Assembly: GCA_038030265.1 (NCBI GenBank) | Contig: CM075940.1 | Coordinates: forward strand, 17,311,604-17,375,603 | Length of the DNA stretch: 64,000 nucleotides | Direction of reading: 5' to 3' | Source of the DNA: Corythucha ciliata | Lineage: Eukaryota > Arthropoda > Insecta > Hemiptera > Tingidae | Shown here: piece after piece, positions 11,891 to 25,272 of the stretch | Layout of the letters: every line of letters starts with the position of its first letter | Position numbering within the stretch: the stretch's first letter is position 1 | The notes under the pieces: generated by a model | What the model saw: only the letters and a program-made list of their open reading frames with translations | Database searches by the model: none | What the model was told of the DNA's origin: nothing | Translations under genes and position numbers: made by a program

Positions 11891-14800
11891 TATTTGGGCG
11901 CATTTAGGAGTTTGGGTATAAAAAAGCTTTTCCCGAGGGAGGGGGGTGGTTTTGTTAAAGCCGATCATTCAGTTTACCGGATCTCGAATGTAAGTTTATA
12001 GGCTGAACAAACAGATGAACAGGCCAAATATTCAGTTGTCTTGGCAATCATAGTGGTCTTATTGTTGTGCGAGTGTGTTATATGGCGTAAAATGGTTTAT
12101 GACAGCTGGCAGTTTTGGGGACTCAACATTTTTTCCCACGTCAAGCTTTGAATTTTCCCACTACGTATGCCAATGCAGCTCTGGTTTATAACTTTTTATA
12201 ACTCATTTTTTTATTTACATCTCAGCGAGTAACAGTGATAGGATTACAGTTAACATTTTATACTTACTATATTTTGTTAATCATATTAAAATGTAAAACA
12301 CTAGTAGTTTTTGTTCGGATTACAATATTCAAGTACATGAACAATATTATTTTGGATGTTCATTTAATTTAGGCACGATCTTGGAATATTTGTCATTTCC
12401 GAAAGCAACGCGGTGCATTGCTGTTACATTGGTATTATCTGTGTTATTCTTATGAAAAGAGGGAAGGAATTGTGCGCTAAGATTTAGTACTGACATAATG
12501 AGTTTTGGAAGGATTTTGAATTGGCTCAAAATTAAATTGGAAAGAATCAAAGCAACGATTACATGAAGTGGAGTTGACTAAAGTGGCAATTTAAAGCTAT
12601 CATGCTTTTCGTGTAGGATTTTTTTTTTAATTCCTATTAGATATTCAGTAAAATGTAAGTTCTAGCCCCCATTCTTATAGAGTCCTTTATGCATAAGAAA
12701 AGTCGTATTTTGATACTTCGCGTAGTCATGAAAAGGTCCTTTGTTCATGTGAGTAGGGTAGGCTGTGTCAGGAAATCTAAATAATAAGCGAAGAGTGGAG
12801 CATTCATATTCATCTTATATTTTAATTTTGTCAACGTGAAAGCTCATCTCTTATTTCTAACAATAACTGTCATAAATTTAAAATCGATCTTTTCAAACCA
12901 GCTAAACATCAGTAGGGGAAGGGGAGGGGGGGTATCTGAGTTGTGTTAGATTGGAAATCGACAAAGGCCTCGCGATATTATTTTTCTCGGCGTGTATTGG
13001 AATTACGGTTGACATCCAAGCTGGAAAAATTTCCCCTTTCGCGATTTGATGCTCCTACAAGTAATTTTCCCTTATTATTCATTTTCACTGTAGCTTTTAG
13101 CATTATCAAAGTAACTGTACTGCTACTTTTGTCTCTTTCATTCTTTTCGTAGTGGTGAAAAATAGGATGTGAAAACAAGATGCAAAAGCTACAGGAAATA
13201 CGAGAATAAGTAGCTTAGGGTAAAAATTAGACATTTTATAACATTGTATGGTCTTGGTGATGCGTTAGGGTGGTGGGTAGGGGGGGGGGATACAAGGCAC
13301 GCGCCAAAATGTCATTATGAACATCATAATGTTGGACTTCAAAACTAAGTGATGATGAAATGCTAAGCTATTACTAATTTAGCGTGTATGTGTGTACATA
13401 TTTAAAATTAAACATTGTTCGAGGATATGTATCATATAATCACGCGGTGGATGATGAAAGGGAAGAAGAATAATAAGTTAGGAAGGTTTGGGGGGTTTAA
13501 CACTGACAGCCTGACAGATCCGCCGGTATTACCCTCCCACAATATTTCTTTAATTCACTGCTTGGAAGTAAAAGGTGTCTTTAACTCGACTCAGGACGAA
13601 TATAACAAAACAGATAGAAACAACCGAGCACAATCTTACAAAACTAAAATCATTACAGTCTGGTTCTTACATTTTTTAAAGGAAAATGAACATTTAGAAA
13701 ATAGAAGAAAGTTATTTGGAAAATTGCAGTACTTATTGAAGAACGTCGTGGAAGACAAAAGTTGAATGACGACTAAGTCGCTTTAACAGAAACAGTCAAA
13801 CTATGGGGGTGAATTTACTATAGCAACGCTTTCCTGATTGGGATTAGTGAAAATATGATTCATGCTAAGGCACTTTTGAGGTTGAAATAAAAAAAGTAGA
13901 GTAGCTAAAACGGACTACAACTACCCACGATTAGACCCAAATCTGTCGTTTTTATAACATCGTTATACTAATATTGCGTTTATTAGGTTATGAATCAGCT
14001 GCACACGCTCATTGCTATTTTAGTGCGGCAGTCGTTTCCACCAGTGCTAATCAGGTTAACGGAAAAAATTTTTAAAGGCTGAGGTGTAAAAATAAGACGT
14101 AGAAGGGGAAATATTTGATTAGAATTAGTCTTTCCTGAGGAATCCGTTGAAAATCAACTATCCGTTAATGGAATATCCGTTTTAAAATCGTATAAATATG
14201 TCCTACTGCAGTGCCACACTAAACTTCACTCTAACCTAGCAGCTAACTTCTTCAAATAATATATTTTTAAATATATTATTCAAATGCTTTGTTTGTTATT
14301 GTCGATATACTCGAAAGTTATTGAGAAGAATGGCGATTTTTAACTTAAGTTTATGCTTTGCTTCATGCCTAAAGCATGACATTCTATTGAAATTTTTCAG
14401 AAGCTTATTTTCGAACTCAATCAGATATAAAGCTTCCTGAGAAAACAGTATATTAAAAACAATTTCAATCTTTGAATTATATCACAATTTATCATCAAAT
14501 GGATACTATCGCGTGGTTACAATAGTTGAATTATTAAAAGAAAAGCCTCAGTATAATACATGCTTTGAGCAAGACGAATGACTAGAATAACGGTACCTTT
14601 AACTGAACTGAACCTCAAAACAAATGACTTGCTCCTCTATTTATCAGCATAAGTCTACAAGTTAAGCGTTAGAAATGAAATATTGATCGCACATTTGCCT
14701 CGGTAGCAAGTTTTGATCAATTCTAGATCGAAAAGTCGGCAATTCTTGACCTTTAATGTTGATAACGAACAATAAACTAAACATTTTAACACGGTAATAA

Positions 14801-15219
14801 CTCTCGTCTAATTGGAACAAATTCGAATAAATAATTGCTGGTTTTTTAACAAGTGATATGTAAACGTGAACATTAACTAAAGTATCAACGATTGTGAAAA
14901 AAATGAGGTCAAATTTGCTCCGAGCGTAACACTCGATGGGACTACATTGCGGGCTCCTCGTAATCCCTGCCAGACGAAATAAACGTGTTACGAGTTGAGC
15001 ACTGTTGGGCAGGGTGGCCACAGTCCAGGTTAAGAGGGGAGGGGGTTTACATATCGACTCCAGATCTTTTAAATGGACCACTCTGCACTATTTGAACACA
15101 CAAGAGGCAACCTGGATTAATTGGACCAAAGAGCTAATCTTAAAGCGTAGAGGCCCATAAATCAAGGGGGGGGGATATCTCGTGGATTGGTTGTTTTGTA
15201 GTTAGAGCTTTCTGTGGTA
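11891..15219. other. Gene-free AT-rich region
   Basis: No exon or repeat family could be supported here. There is a perfect 12-bp AT palindrome at 14255-14280 (AATAATATATTT / AAATATATTATT). Two open frames of 116 codons (13415-13765, +) and 139 codons (14662-15081, -) show no recognisable domain and no splice context, and I do not call them genes. Confidence 0.45.
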
Positions 15220-16290
15220 AGCATTTTGGGGTTTGAGCGTTTCACGATTACAGCTTTTGGAGGTGAGTGCATTTTGAGGGAGCGTCTGAGCGTTGTTGCG
15301 ATAAGAGCAATTCGAGGTTAGAATTGAAAAAAAGCGTTCATTCGCAGCTAAAATTGAGAAAAATCCCTTATTTCAATTCTTCGCTATAAGTATGTGATAA
15401 TGCATCGTTAATTCGCTGCTAAAATTGAGAAGAAGCGCTTATTTAAAGCTAAAATTGAGAAACGCCAATTCGCGTTTTCTGGAGGCATTTTCATGGCTAA
15501 AATTGAGAAAAAGCGCAAATTCGAAAATGTGAATACATCTCCAATTTACTGCTAATATAGAGAAAAAGCTCTGATTCACTGTTGAAATTGTGAAACAGTG
15601 CTATTTTTTAAAAAAATTAATGGCTAAATGTAAAAAAAAGCTAATACACAGCTAGAATTGAAAGAAAGCGTTAATTGGAGGCGAAATATGAATTCACCGC
15701 TAGGTAATAATTCACTGCCGAAATGGAGAAAACCCGTGAATTCGCTGCTATTATGAAGAAAATTCTTCAAGTCATTTCTTCAATTCGCTGCTAAAATTGT
15801 GAAAAAGCGCTAATTCATGGCCAAATGAGAATAAAAACACTGATTCACAGTTAAAATTGAGGGAAACGCTAATTCGAGGCTAAATAATAATTCACTGCCA
15901 CAATGAAGACAAAACGCAAATTAGCCGCTAATATGAAGAAAACGTTCTAAATCGTGGCTAAATTCGTAGCGCTGTGCTACACTGTGGCTAAATTGTGAAA
16001 AAGCGCTTATTCACGGCCAAAAAATGTGAAAAACCGCCCATTCCCACTGCTCAAATTAAGGGAAAGCCCTAATTCGAGACTAAATGTGAATACATTTGAA
16101 ATGGATAAAAAGAGCTAGTAATTTGCTACTACATTTCAGAGAGGGTCAATTTGCATTGGATTTCACAACGTTTGGAATGGAATACCAGTACGTTTGGTAT
16201 TTACATTTCTATTTGCTGCATCAACAGAATCTGGGGGAAAAGTTATAGTTTCATCACGTGCGGAACAACGGTCGAAGACGGTCCCATATT
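15220..16290 (+). repeat. Degenerate short-period array, family B
   Basis: Repeats of the phrase gctaaaattgagaaaaagcg followed by ctaattc(gc/ac)ggc, about 28-36 bases each, with many substitutions. Good units start near 15348, 15418, 15448, 15492 and 15790. The same family is at 44620-45100, and inverted near 31230-31460 and 53380-53990. Confidence 0.75.
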
Positions 16291-17660
16291 AGGTAAGAAC
16301 TAAAATTTGGAAAACCGCTCATTATTTGCTGAAAAAATCAGAAAAAGCGTTAGTTCACTGCTGAAATTCAGGAAAAAAGCTCATTCGCAGCTACAATTGC
16401 GAGAAATAGCCGCGAAATTACATCATTTGGAGCTAAATGTCCGCAAAATTGCAAGTTGCGGGTCAAAATATTCGGGAATTCGCAACTTATGGGGTTTTAA
16501 ATAAAAAATAAAAATTAAAAAAAAAAAGTAATCGTGGAGCCCTGGCTTAGAAGCGTATCAGCCAAATTACAACATTTGAAGTCAAATATTAGCGAAATTG
16601 GAAGCTTCCTGTCTGAAATTCACGATATTGCACGTTTCACGTCTTTATTTCGTGAATTGGAATGTTTAGGGATTTTTTTTTTTTTTTTCTGTGGCTTAGA
16701 TGCTGGGCACTGACTGCAATCAAAGCCTGGCGAATAAAGCCTCGAAATTACGTTTCTCGGATCTGCTAAATTGCTAGTTTCCGCTCTTTATTTTATCAAA
16801 AATGCACGTTCCTGGTCTTTGATTCGGCGAATTTGAAAGTTTGAGGGTTTTTTTTTTTTTCTAGTGACCACGGACCAGACAGCGCAGTGCCCTGACGAAG
16901 AATAGCCGCTTTTTAAAAAAAAAAAGTCACAAAATTCTAGTGCGTCAATTATCCGCGAAATTGGAAATTTTCTGGTTTTTTTTAATTAGCTGGCTTCCTG
17001 CCTTTAATTAAGCAAGTTTCACGATTTGATTAAAGTGAAATTGCAAAAGTTTGGGGTCTTGTTTAGTGAGTCCCTGGACCTTGAGGTGGCCGATCCCGAC
17101 AGCGCCCATAGCCTCACGAATAGCCGTGTAATCTTACTATACTTATTGCAATATTAAATGACAAGCTTTCAGTTGAACGCAAGTTTCCTGGCTGAATATC
17201 CGCGAAATTGCAAGTTTCAAGTCATCATTATTGTGAAAATGCAAGTTTCATGTCTTAATTCTGGCACAAATGCAAGTTTCTGGTCTTAATAATAGGCAGT
17301 TATTTCGTAAGCGTTTGACGCTTAAAGTTAAAGGTTATGTTACGTCACAATAAGCGTATCATTCAAAATTTGAGTTTAAGCGTTAACCACACACGCTTAA
17401 AGACCCGTTTGGAGGAGATTGGAAGTTTCTTGGCTAAATTTCCGCGAGATGGACATCTTAAGGCCTCAATTTGAACGAAATTGCCAGTTTAGGGTCTTGA
17501 TGCAAGCAAAATTGCCAGTTTCGGAGCCTAATTGGCGGCGGAACCCATGCTAGCCGGTACCAAATAGTATAGTGCCAAAGTCCTGACGAATACTCACGAC
17601 ATTGGAAGTTTCCTGGCTAAATACCAGCGTGTTTGCAAGTTTTGGGTTCTTTTTTTTTTT
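16291..17660 (+). repeat. Degenerate short-period array, family E
   Basis: Repeats centred on gcgaaattggaagtttcctg, then gctaaatattc or gtcttaatt, of about 30-40 bases. Examples lie near 16593, 16960, 17200, 17412 and 17600. Poly(T) tracts (16672-16690, 16848-16860, 17648-17668) interrupt the array. The segment grades out of family B. A segment near 17337-17356 (acgtcacaataagcgt) also occurs near 21742. Confidence 0.65.
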
Positions 17661-18458
17661 TTTTTTTGCCGCCGAGCGGCTCTGGATCGGTCCGACCACC
17701 CCACCCCCTTGACCTGATGAAACCCTTAACCCCCTCCTCCTTCTCTATCATTATCCGATGGGTTCTTTGTTGAGACGATTACTATCGGGGGAATGCGAAA
17801 AGCTGCCAAAGTTCCGGCCGTCTTCTGGTTGGTGTTGGTGGGGGGGGGGGGAGCTCCCAAAACCCACCCCGGGATCCGCGTCTGGCCACGACGAATGAGC
17901 ACTTTTTATCAATTAAAGCCTCGATCGAGTGTTTTTTCTCAAATTCAGCGCCGAACTTGGCCCAAGAACTAGCGCACTTTCTCAATATTAGCCGCCGGTT
18001 GTCAGTTCAGGAGATTGTCCTTGAATTTTATCTGCGGGTGTATTTCGGAGATAGTTCAGTAAATTGCCACTGTTTTCAGACCGAATTGGATCTTTCTTTG
18101 AAGTTTTTGCAGTTCTTCCTTTCCGCAACCGTTACTTTTCTTCCTTAAATCCAGGGCACGACAGTGCCGTCAATGTGAGATGCCTCAGAAAATCCTGACT
18201 GGGACGGTCAGCCCCGCCTATTTGGTTGCATTGTGTGGTCAGGGAATTGAAGCAGTACGGGCCTTGAGGGGGCAGGGATTTGAAAAGGTCAAAGAATATG
18301 TCAAAGTTTCATGCTGTGGCAACTCTGGAAACAAGGAAATAATATAAACTTACCTCTTCGTCGGGTAATCTTCAGTTACAGAAGTGCTTTTGCTGAAACT
18401 GAGCGGAAAGAAAACAAAATTGACTGTTTTTCTTGATAAAAGGATTCGCGGGGTTCAC
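17661..18458. other. Stretch downstream of the Fife-like last assigned exon
   Basis: On the minus strand this follows the last confident exon of the Fife-like gene and should contain its remaining 3' end. One candidate microexon of 16 bases is 18354-18369: acceptor aactgaag, donor gtaagt, in-phase reading DYPTKR. After it, an acceptor near 18330 would lead to a stop within a few codons. No PDZ or C2 domain is visible. Confidence 0.3.
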
Positions 18459-21400
18459 CTTTTTGCTGCATGCCTAGAACGGACTCAGTTATGGGCGACG
18501 AACCGAGATCTTCAAGGAGCTTTCTAGAGCGTGTCGGCATGTCCGGAAGCAGGGGCATGGCTCGTGGCGTACTATAGTCGGTAATGGGTGAAAAGTCTGA
18601 CAGTCGCTCGTAGACGCCCGACGTGTAATCGTCAGTTCGAAATGTCGACGCTATACGGTCCATCGAGCGATCTTCGGGCGTTCGATGTGACAGATACTCG
18701 CCCATGTTTTCACGACCGATGAGGGCGTCAATTGATTTTAGAACGCTTGACATGGCGTAGTCCCCCGTCAGTGACGTCGTGTCCCCTAGAGGAGTGTATC
18801 CTGAAATATATATGTGCCTTAAAAGTAAAATTAAAACTTTAATTCAACAATGGCTAAGCAATTACCTAATTCGGCGCTTTCCCTTAATCTTGCTAGCCTT
18901 AAAAGCTCTTCGTGTAAACGTGCATTCTCCTCAATTTGTTGCCTTCTCCTTGCTATTTCCGCTTTAATTTTGGCTTTTTTTTGCTCCCGGCTCAAAAGAT
19001 CTTCTTCTTCATCACTTTCGTACGGAGACGGCTGCCATGACCGAGGCTTGTGGTGTTTCGTTATGTCCCTTCTTCGTAAATCCAAGCTATCACTGTACCG
19101 TCTCATTTCATATCTTGACGTTTTTGAATTTTTTTTTACACTTCAATCTAATTTTTGAAACAAAAAAAGTTCTAACCTCATTTGATCGTTACCCATGTGG
19201 TCCTTATCCAACACACTATTTATTGCAGTCTCTCGCAGAGCACCACCGGCGACCGCGTACGAGGCTAAATATGGGTTTGAAGAGTCCCAGTCTAATAACT
19301 TTCCATCGTCAATTGATTCGTATTCGTAAGATTTATACGGAGGTAATAGGGACGGATGAGGAGTTCCGAAATATCCCTTTATAAATAAATAATATTTGAA
19401 TTACCAATTAAAGGCTTACAGCGCCGGTGTGTCACTCACCCGATTATACTGAGCCTCGTCCTTTAAACCGCCCATTTCCAAGTGTAACTTTGGGTCAGAC
19501 AGTTGTCGCCGGTGGGCTCGGAGCTTTCTCGACCTCCCAATCCCCGAGTAGACCATTTTTCTTTGAATGTCCAACCTACCTCACCGCAGGAACTAAGTTC
19601 GAGAGTATGCCTCCCAAAACCCCTCAAGGTGTAATACCTGCTCTTGCTATTCCTTAGTATCTCTTTATTCCTTCGGAATAACCGATCTGTCTCCCACTCC
19701 ATGTCTGACAGTCTATTCAGACCACGTCTTTCCGTGAGTGGAGTCTTGAGGTCACGCGTTAAATGATCTTTTATCGCCTGAAAGCCCACCTTTCAACGAG
19801 GTTTGTGAGTCAATTCAAATGCCTCAATTATTTTATTAAGTTTTCACCTGTTTCGAGTAAGAAGAATCATTGCTTCTGAAAGAATTGAGCAGATGTCTCA
19901 GATCCGGAGGAAGACAAGAAGCGATTTCTGAGTCCCGGCTGTAGTCAACTCGGACACCACCACTGCTGCTGATCACGCTAGAGCCTGAACAAAACATTTT
20001 ACTTAATTTGAAAGGTTGAATTGTGGAAAATAGGGTTTTAACCTTGAAGAAGGCCCAAGGCTGATCCTGGTCTTGGGACTGTGTCTGAGCCGTAACTCGA
20101 TACTTTTCGAAGATTAGTTTCACTAGAGCTAGGCCTTTGAAGCATTAAATTAGAAGACGTTAGCTTATAACTACCGTCAGAATATTGTCGTAATGGTGAG
20201 TACGATCTAAACGAAAATAGTATAAACGAACAAATCGATTTAAAACTAACAGTTCACGCCACCTAAACTTGTCGTGAGGGCTTTTTGATTTATTTCTATC
20301 TCTTTTCTTCGAGCTGTGGAACGGTAGAGCTTCTTGATCGGGAGGAATCGAAGGTAGTTTTCTCCTAGTCCTCAGTGATTTTTGAGAATCAGTTTCACTC
20401 ATTGTGTCCGAAGAGTCGCCACCGTCCCTCGTTCCCCTGGGAGTACCGACTGGGGTGCTCTGCGGTGTTCCCAATGGAGTAACAACTGCAAAAAAAAAAA
20501 AAAATCGATTAACACGCTTAGAGCTGCTAGAAGCAAAATATACAAATTTTTTACCCGCGTTAATCGATTGATTGGGCAAACTGGAAGATATTAAAATGGG
20601 TGGATTGGAAATGAGGCGTTGCTGAGCCGCAAGCTTGTCATTTGTCAAAAGGGTGTTCGGTGCAATTTGATTTGAAACGAATTGTACAGGGACGGTGGGC
20701 TGACTCAAAAATTGAGCGGCCATCATTTGCTGGAATGTGACACCTCCTGAACCCATGTGTTGTGTCTGACCGAGCATTCCTAGATTTCCGTCCTTCTTTT
20801 GAATCTGAACAAAGCGTATTAAATTGTCAATTAAATTAAATAAAGTTAAAAAACTGGTCCAACCACCTGAATCGGTTTTTGCTGATCTGCTGAGTGCGGC
20901 AATGATCGCTTGATCTTTTTCAAATGCTGAGCATGGTGTTGAAGTTGCATGTGTTGCTGGTACATTTGTTGTTGCTGGGGTGTTAAATTTTGCATATACA
21001 TTGCCTGTGCCTCAGTATTTTTCTGAAAAGTCTGTTGTTGCTGACTCATCAATATTTTATGCTCATTCTCCATTTGACACTCAAATTCATCCTTGTAGTC
21101 TACATTCTGATCGACAACGTTGCTATGTTGAATCAGGGCCTGAGCCTGTTGTTGTTGCTGGTGCTGCTGCTGCTGCTGTGCCTTCTGGAATTGTTGGTGA
21201 GCCTCCTGTTTGGCAGCCTGTTGTTTCGAAGCCTGAACTTGTTGAGCCGTCTGATAGCCCTGGAAGGCCAATTCGTTTTCATACTGCTGTTGACGGCTGC
21301 GTGCGTCCATTTTTGAGTACGCCTGCTCGCTCAAATAATGTTCGTTTGCCTTCATCTGAGCTTCAATCTGCTGCTGTTGTTGATACGACTGTTGAGGGTG

Positions 21401-24400
21401 TGACTGACCAAATGAGTGAGACTCCTGCCCGAATAAATGTCCTTCCTCGTGTTTGTCGTCAGGATAAGGGACTGATGGTGAGGTACTGCTACTCAGTCCT
21501 GTAAATATTTCAAAAAGTTGTAACCACGCATCGAGTCGGTATTTTAGACTCTTTCTGAGAGAAACCAATTGGGATCTGGGGTCTAAGTTCCTTGTTTTCG
21601 GTTCAAATGGCCAGTTTCTGGAGTGAAATTGTTAGTTTCTAGGATTTACGGGGTGGTTTGTAACGTTTTTGAGTCCAAATATTGTCTAGTTACCGCACGG
21701 CTTTCTGCTGCAAAAACTTTCAAGTTTAACGTTTAAGTGACGTCACAATAAGCGTGAAAAAGTCAAATTTGGAATTTCAGCGACAGTCACACACGTTGTT
21801 TGTGGGTGTGGCTAATGACTTTGTCGGGATGTGGAAAATTACTTAATGTGCCTTGAACATAGCTAAACTGACGATTCGCGCCCTGAAAATGGCAAAACCG
21901 TGCATTCGCGCTCTAAAAATGGTAAAATAGACCATTCCGCACACCATTGAAAATGGCAAAAAACTGACAATTCGTGCCCTCAAATAACCGCAAACGCCCT
22001 AACAATTTGAATCTTCAAAGTTTTTATGGTCAAACTGGTCATCGCCCCCCCCCCCCCGACTTTTGGATCGTTTTGCCCCTTGAAAGTGGCTAAACTGACT
22101 AATCTGGGCACAAAAAATGACTAAACTGACAGATTCACGCCTTGAAAACTAGACTTGAATTGACGTTCATGTGACCTTGAAATTGCAAAAACGACCATTC
22201 TCGCACCAAAAATGGCCAAATTGATCATTCGTGTTATGAAAATGGCTGAGCTGATGATTCGTGCTTAATCACCAGCAAACTGACTATTTATCGCTCTGAA
22301 AATTGTAAACTCAATCAATGAAGAGAATTTGGGTTCCGAGCTATGAATTTAATGAGCCCCTCCCACGAAAACTGTCAGTCTCGTCCTAGGAACTGTCAAT
22401 TTACTAGTCCTTGAAACTTCAATTTCGTCCTTTAAACTGCCAATTCCCCCCCCCCGGAACTGACAGTTATGACTTGGAAAGTGTCAATTTCCTCATTGCA
22501 TAACAAAAGATCCCTAGCCGAGGAAGCATACAATTCAGGCTCAGACCATGGGGTTTTTAAGCCCCTTCACCGGAAACAGTCTAAAATACTAAAAACTGTC
22601 AATTTTGTCATTAGAAACTGGCAATCCAATCCTAGAAACAGTCAATTTTTCCTATAAACTGTCAATTTCGTCCTTGAAACTGTCAATTTCGTCTTGAAAA
22701 CTTCCAATTTCGCCCGAGAAACTGACAGTTTTGCCTTAGAAACCGTCAATTTCCTCCTACATACATGATTTGGAGGACCTTGGATCAGAGAATTCAGGCT
22801 TAGAGACCATGGGGTTTTTAAAAACCCTTCACCGAAAAAAGTTGTCCTATATACTGTCAATTTCGTCCTTGAAACTGTAAACTTTGTTGTTCAAAACGTC
22901 AATTTCGTCCTGGAAACTATCAATGGATATTATTTTCCCGGATGCTTTCTATTTCGTTCGATAAACTGTTAATTTCGTCCTTGTAACTGTCAATTTCGTC
23001 CTCGTAACTGTCATTTCGTCCTGGAAACTGCCGATTTCGCTCTAGAAACTGTCAATTTTGATAAATTTGAAAAAGAAACAAGAAGACGAGGTTCTTCTTG
23101 AAACGCATCTTTACGGAGTCAAAAAAGGAAACCGCCGAGAATGCATGGGTTCGTCTACCATATTTTGGAGCAGCTTCATTAGGCTTGGATCGCCTCCTTA
23201 AACCGAGGTTATGAAGTGGCGTTCAAGAGCGACAACAGTCTCAAGAGCATACTGAGAAAAGGAAAGGATGCCACTAAACCCCAGGAAAAAAGTGGGGTCT
23301 ACAGGCTTCTGTGAGGTGGGTGTGGAGAAGCAGCATACTGCGGCCGCACCGGACGCAAGTTCCAGACGCGCTTCAGAGAGCACCTCACTAGGTCCGACTC
23401 GGCCTTTTACAATCATATAACGGGCTGCGGGGAGATGGGAGATCACCAAGCCCAAATAACAGCAACTGAACCTTACGGCAAACGCTTGGAGTGCCTGGAA
23501 AAAGTAGTAATAAGAAAAGAACTGGAGAGTAGTCCACATTGCCTAAATGATAGAAGTAAGGGAGGGGCCTCCCCCCACTACTCAGTCCTTGAGCACCTTC
23601 CCCCAAATCAAGGTTCAAAAAGATATAGCATAAGGTCTATTTTAAAATAAAGCAACCGATTCTAGTCAGCTTTGTGATCACAAACGTGAGCGATATAACT
23701 TACTATAATGGACCCGTAAATTAATATTTATTAGGACAATTATACTTCAACTTTAACGCCCCTCCTAGTGGTAAGATTTTTATTTCATTGTAATTTGGTT
23801 AGTTTATTTATTGTCGTTAAACTATTTTCAAAATTATTGTAGATATGGGCTAACCCTAGACTGGAGTCAAAGAAGGCGTTGAAAATGGCCTCGAAATCCC
23901 GAAAAATAGTTCCGCCGATAAATAAATAAATTCGTGAAGAAGACTAAATTTTTCATATTGGTGTCCTAGAGGGAGCACTGGATGCGCAAAAAACTAGAAA
24001 ATGGGGCTAGATTTGACGTAGTTACGGGACTTGAGGTCTCTTCACATTGGCTGTCTCAAAAAGTGGGAACACAACAGGAAACCCCCTTCACCCTATCGAA
24101 AACCCCGCCAGTACTTCTTCAACCAATAGCAAGGGATTTTCGGGCCCGTTTCAAGCTCTGGGTGACGTCAGTGATGGTACCGCTGCTCAATGGACCTTTC
24201 AAGCTCTAGTTATAGTATCTCTATGGTGTGGACGGGTGTAGCGTGGAGGAGGGCGGCACAATGTATTTAGCTCCCCACATGGTCGGCAACCGAATGATCC
24301 GGTCTCGATTAGATCTACTGGATAAAATTCCTACCTAAAGCTCGGCTGAAGTCTGCCAACATGCCACTAATAGTGCCGGCTGTAGCTTTGGGTTGCGAGC

Positions 24401-25237
24401 TAGACTGACTTGCTAGCTGTTTTTCATACTCCGCATCGTTCTGTATACAAAAAGAAAAAAAAAATTATCACTTTAGTCAAACACTTGGTTAACGATGTTC
24501 TTACCTGCATATCCGCGAAGCCTTTCCCTCGTTGTCCATACTGTTCTTTTTGGAATTGAGTTTCATTATAGTCGTCACACCACATTTCTTCGTGCATGAA
24601 CCCTGCCTCTGGTTTCATGCCCTGATAGTGTCCTTCGAGCTGTTTATTCTGCTGCATTAACAGGCTCGATTTGCCGCGTGGATGGATCTGTTGACGTTGA
24701 ATTTGTTGAATTTTCTTCATTTGCTGGTATTGCATCTCTTGTTGTTGTTGTATCATAGCATTTTTGTATGATTGCTGTTGTTGAGCTTGAGCCTCTTGTT
24801 GACGCTGCTGGTTCAGAAGTTGTTGTTGTTGCTGCTGCTGCATCTGTAGTTGTTGTTGTTGCTGCTGCTGCTCCTGCTGTTGGTGTTGTAGTTGCTGCTG
24901 CTGTTGCAACTGCTGCATTTGACTCTGCTGTCCTAACCGTTGGTTCCTTAACTGAAGGGAAGATTGCTGTGAAGCCTGACCCATGCTCTGTTGAACAGGG
25001 CGATTGGCGCTCTGGTTCGTTTCACTGAAAGAGAATCTCTCGTTTGAGTACCCCTGAAGCGTTTTCTCAGCCGTTCGTCCGTTGTTCACGCTTGAAATCC
25101 CTGCCTGTATCATTTGTTGGCCTGATTGAAACTTTGGTTGCTGAGAAAGTTGTTGTAACTGCTGTTGTTGTTGAATTTGTTGTTGCTGCTGGATCTGTAA
25201 TTGTTGTTGTTGCTGCTGCTGGATTTGTTGTTGTTGC

Positions 25238-25272
<35 letters not shown>

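Noticed and set aside
13415..13765. 116-codon plus-strand open frame
   Set aside because: AT-rich, no domain, no splice or Kozak context; consistent with chance.
14662..15081. 139-codon minus-strand open frame
   Set aside because: No recognisable similarity; biased composition and no adjoining exons.
22340..23060. Possible CRISPR array from regular repeats
   Set aside because: Units abut, diverge and lack unique spacers; the sequence is eukaryotic with spliced genes. It is a minisatellite-like array.
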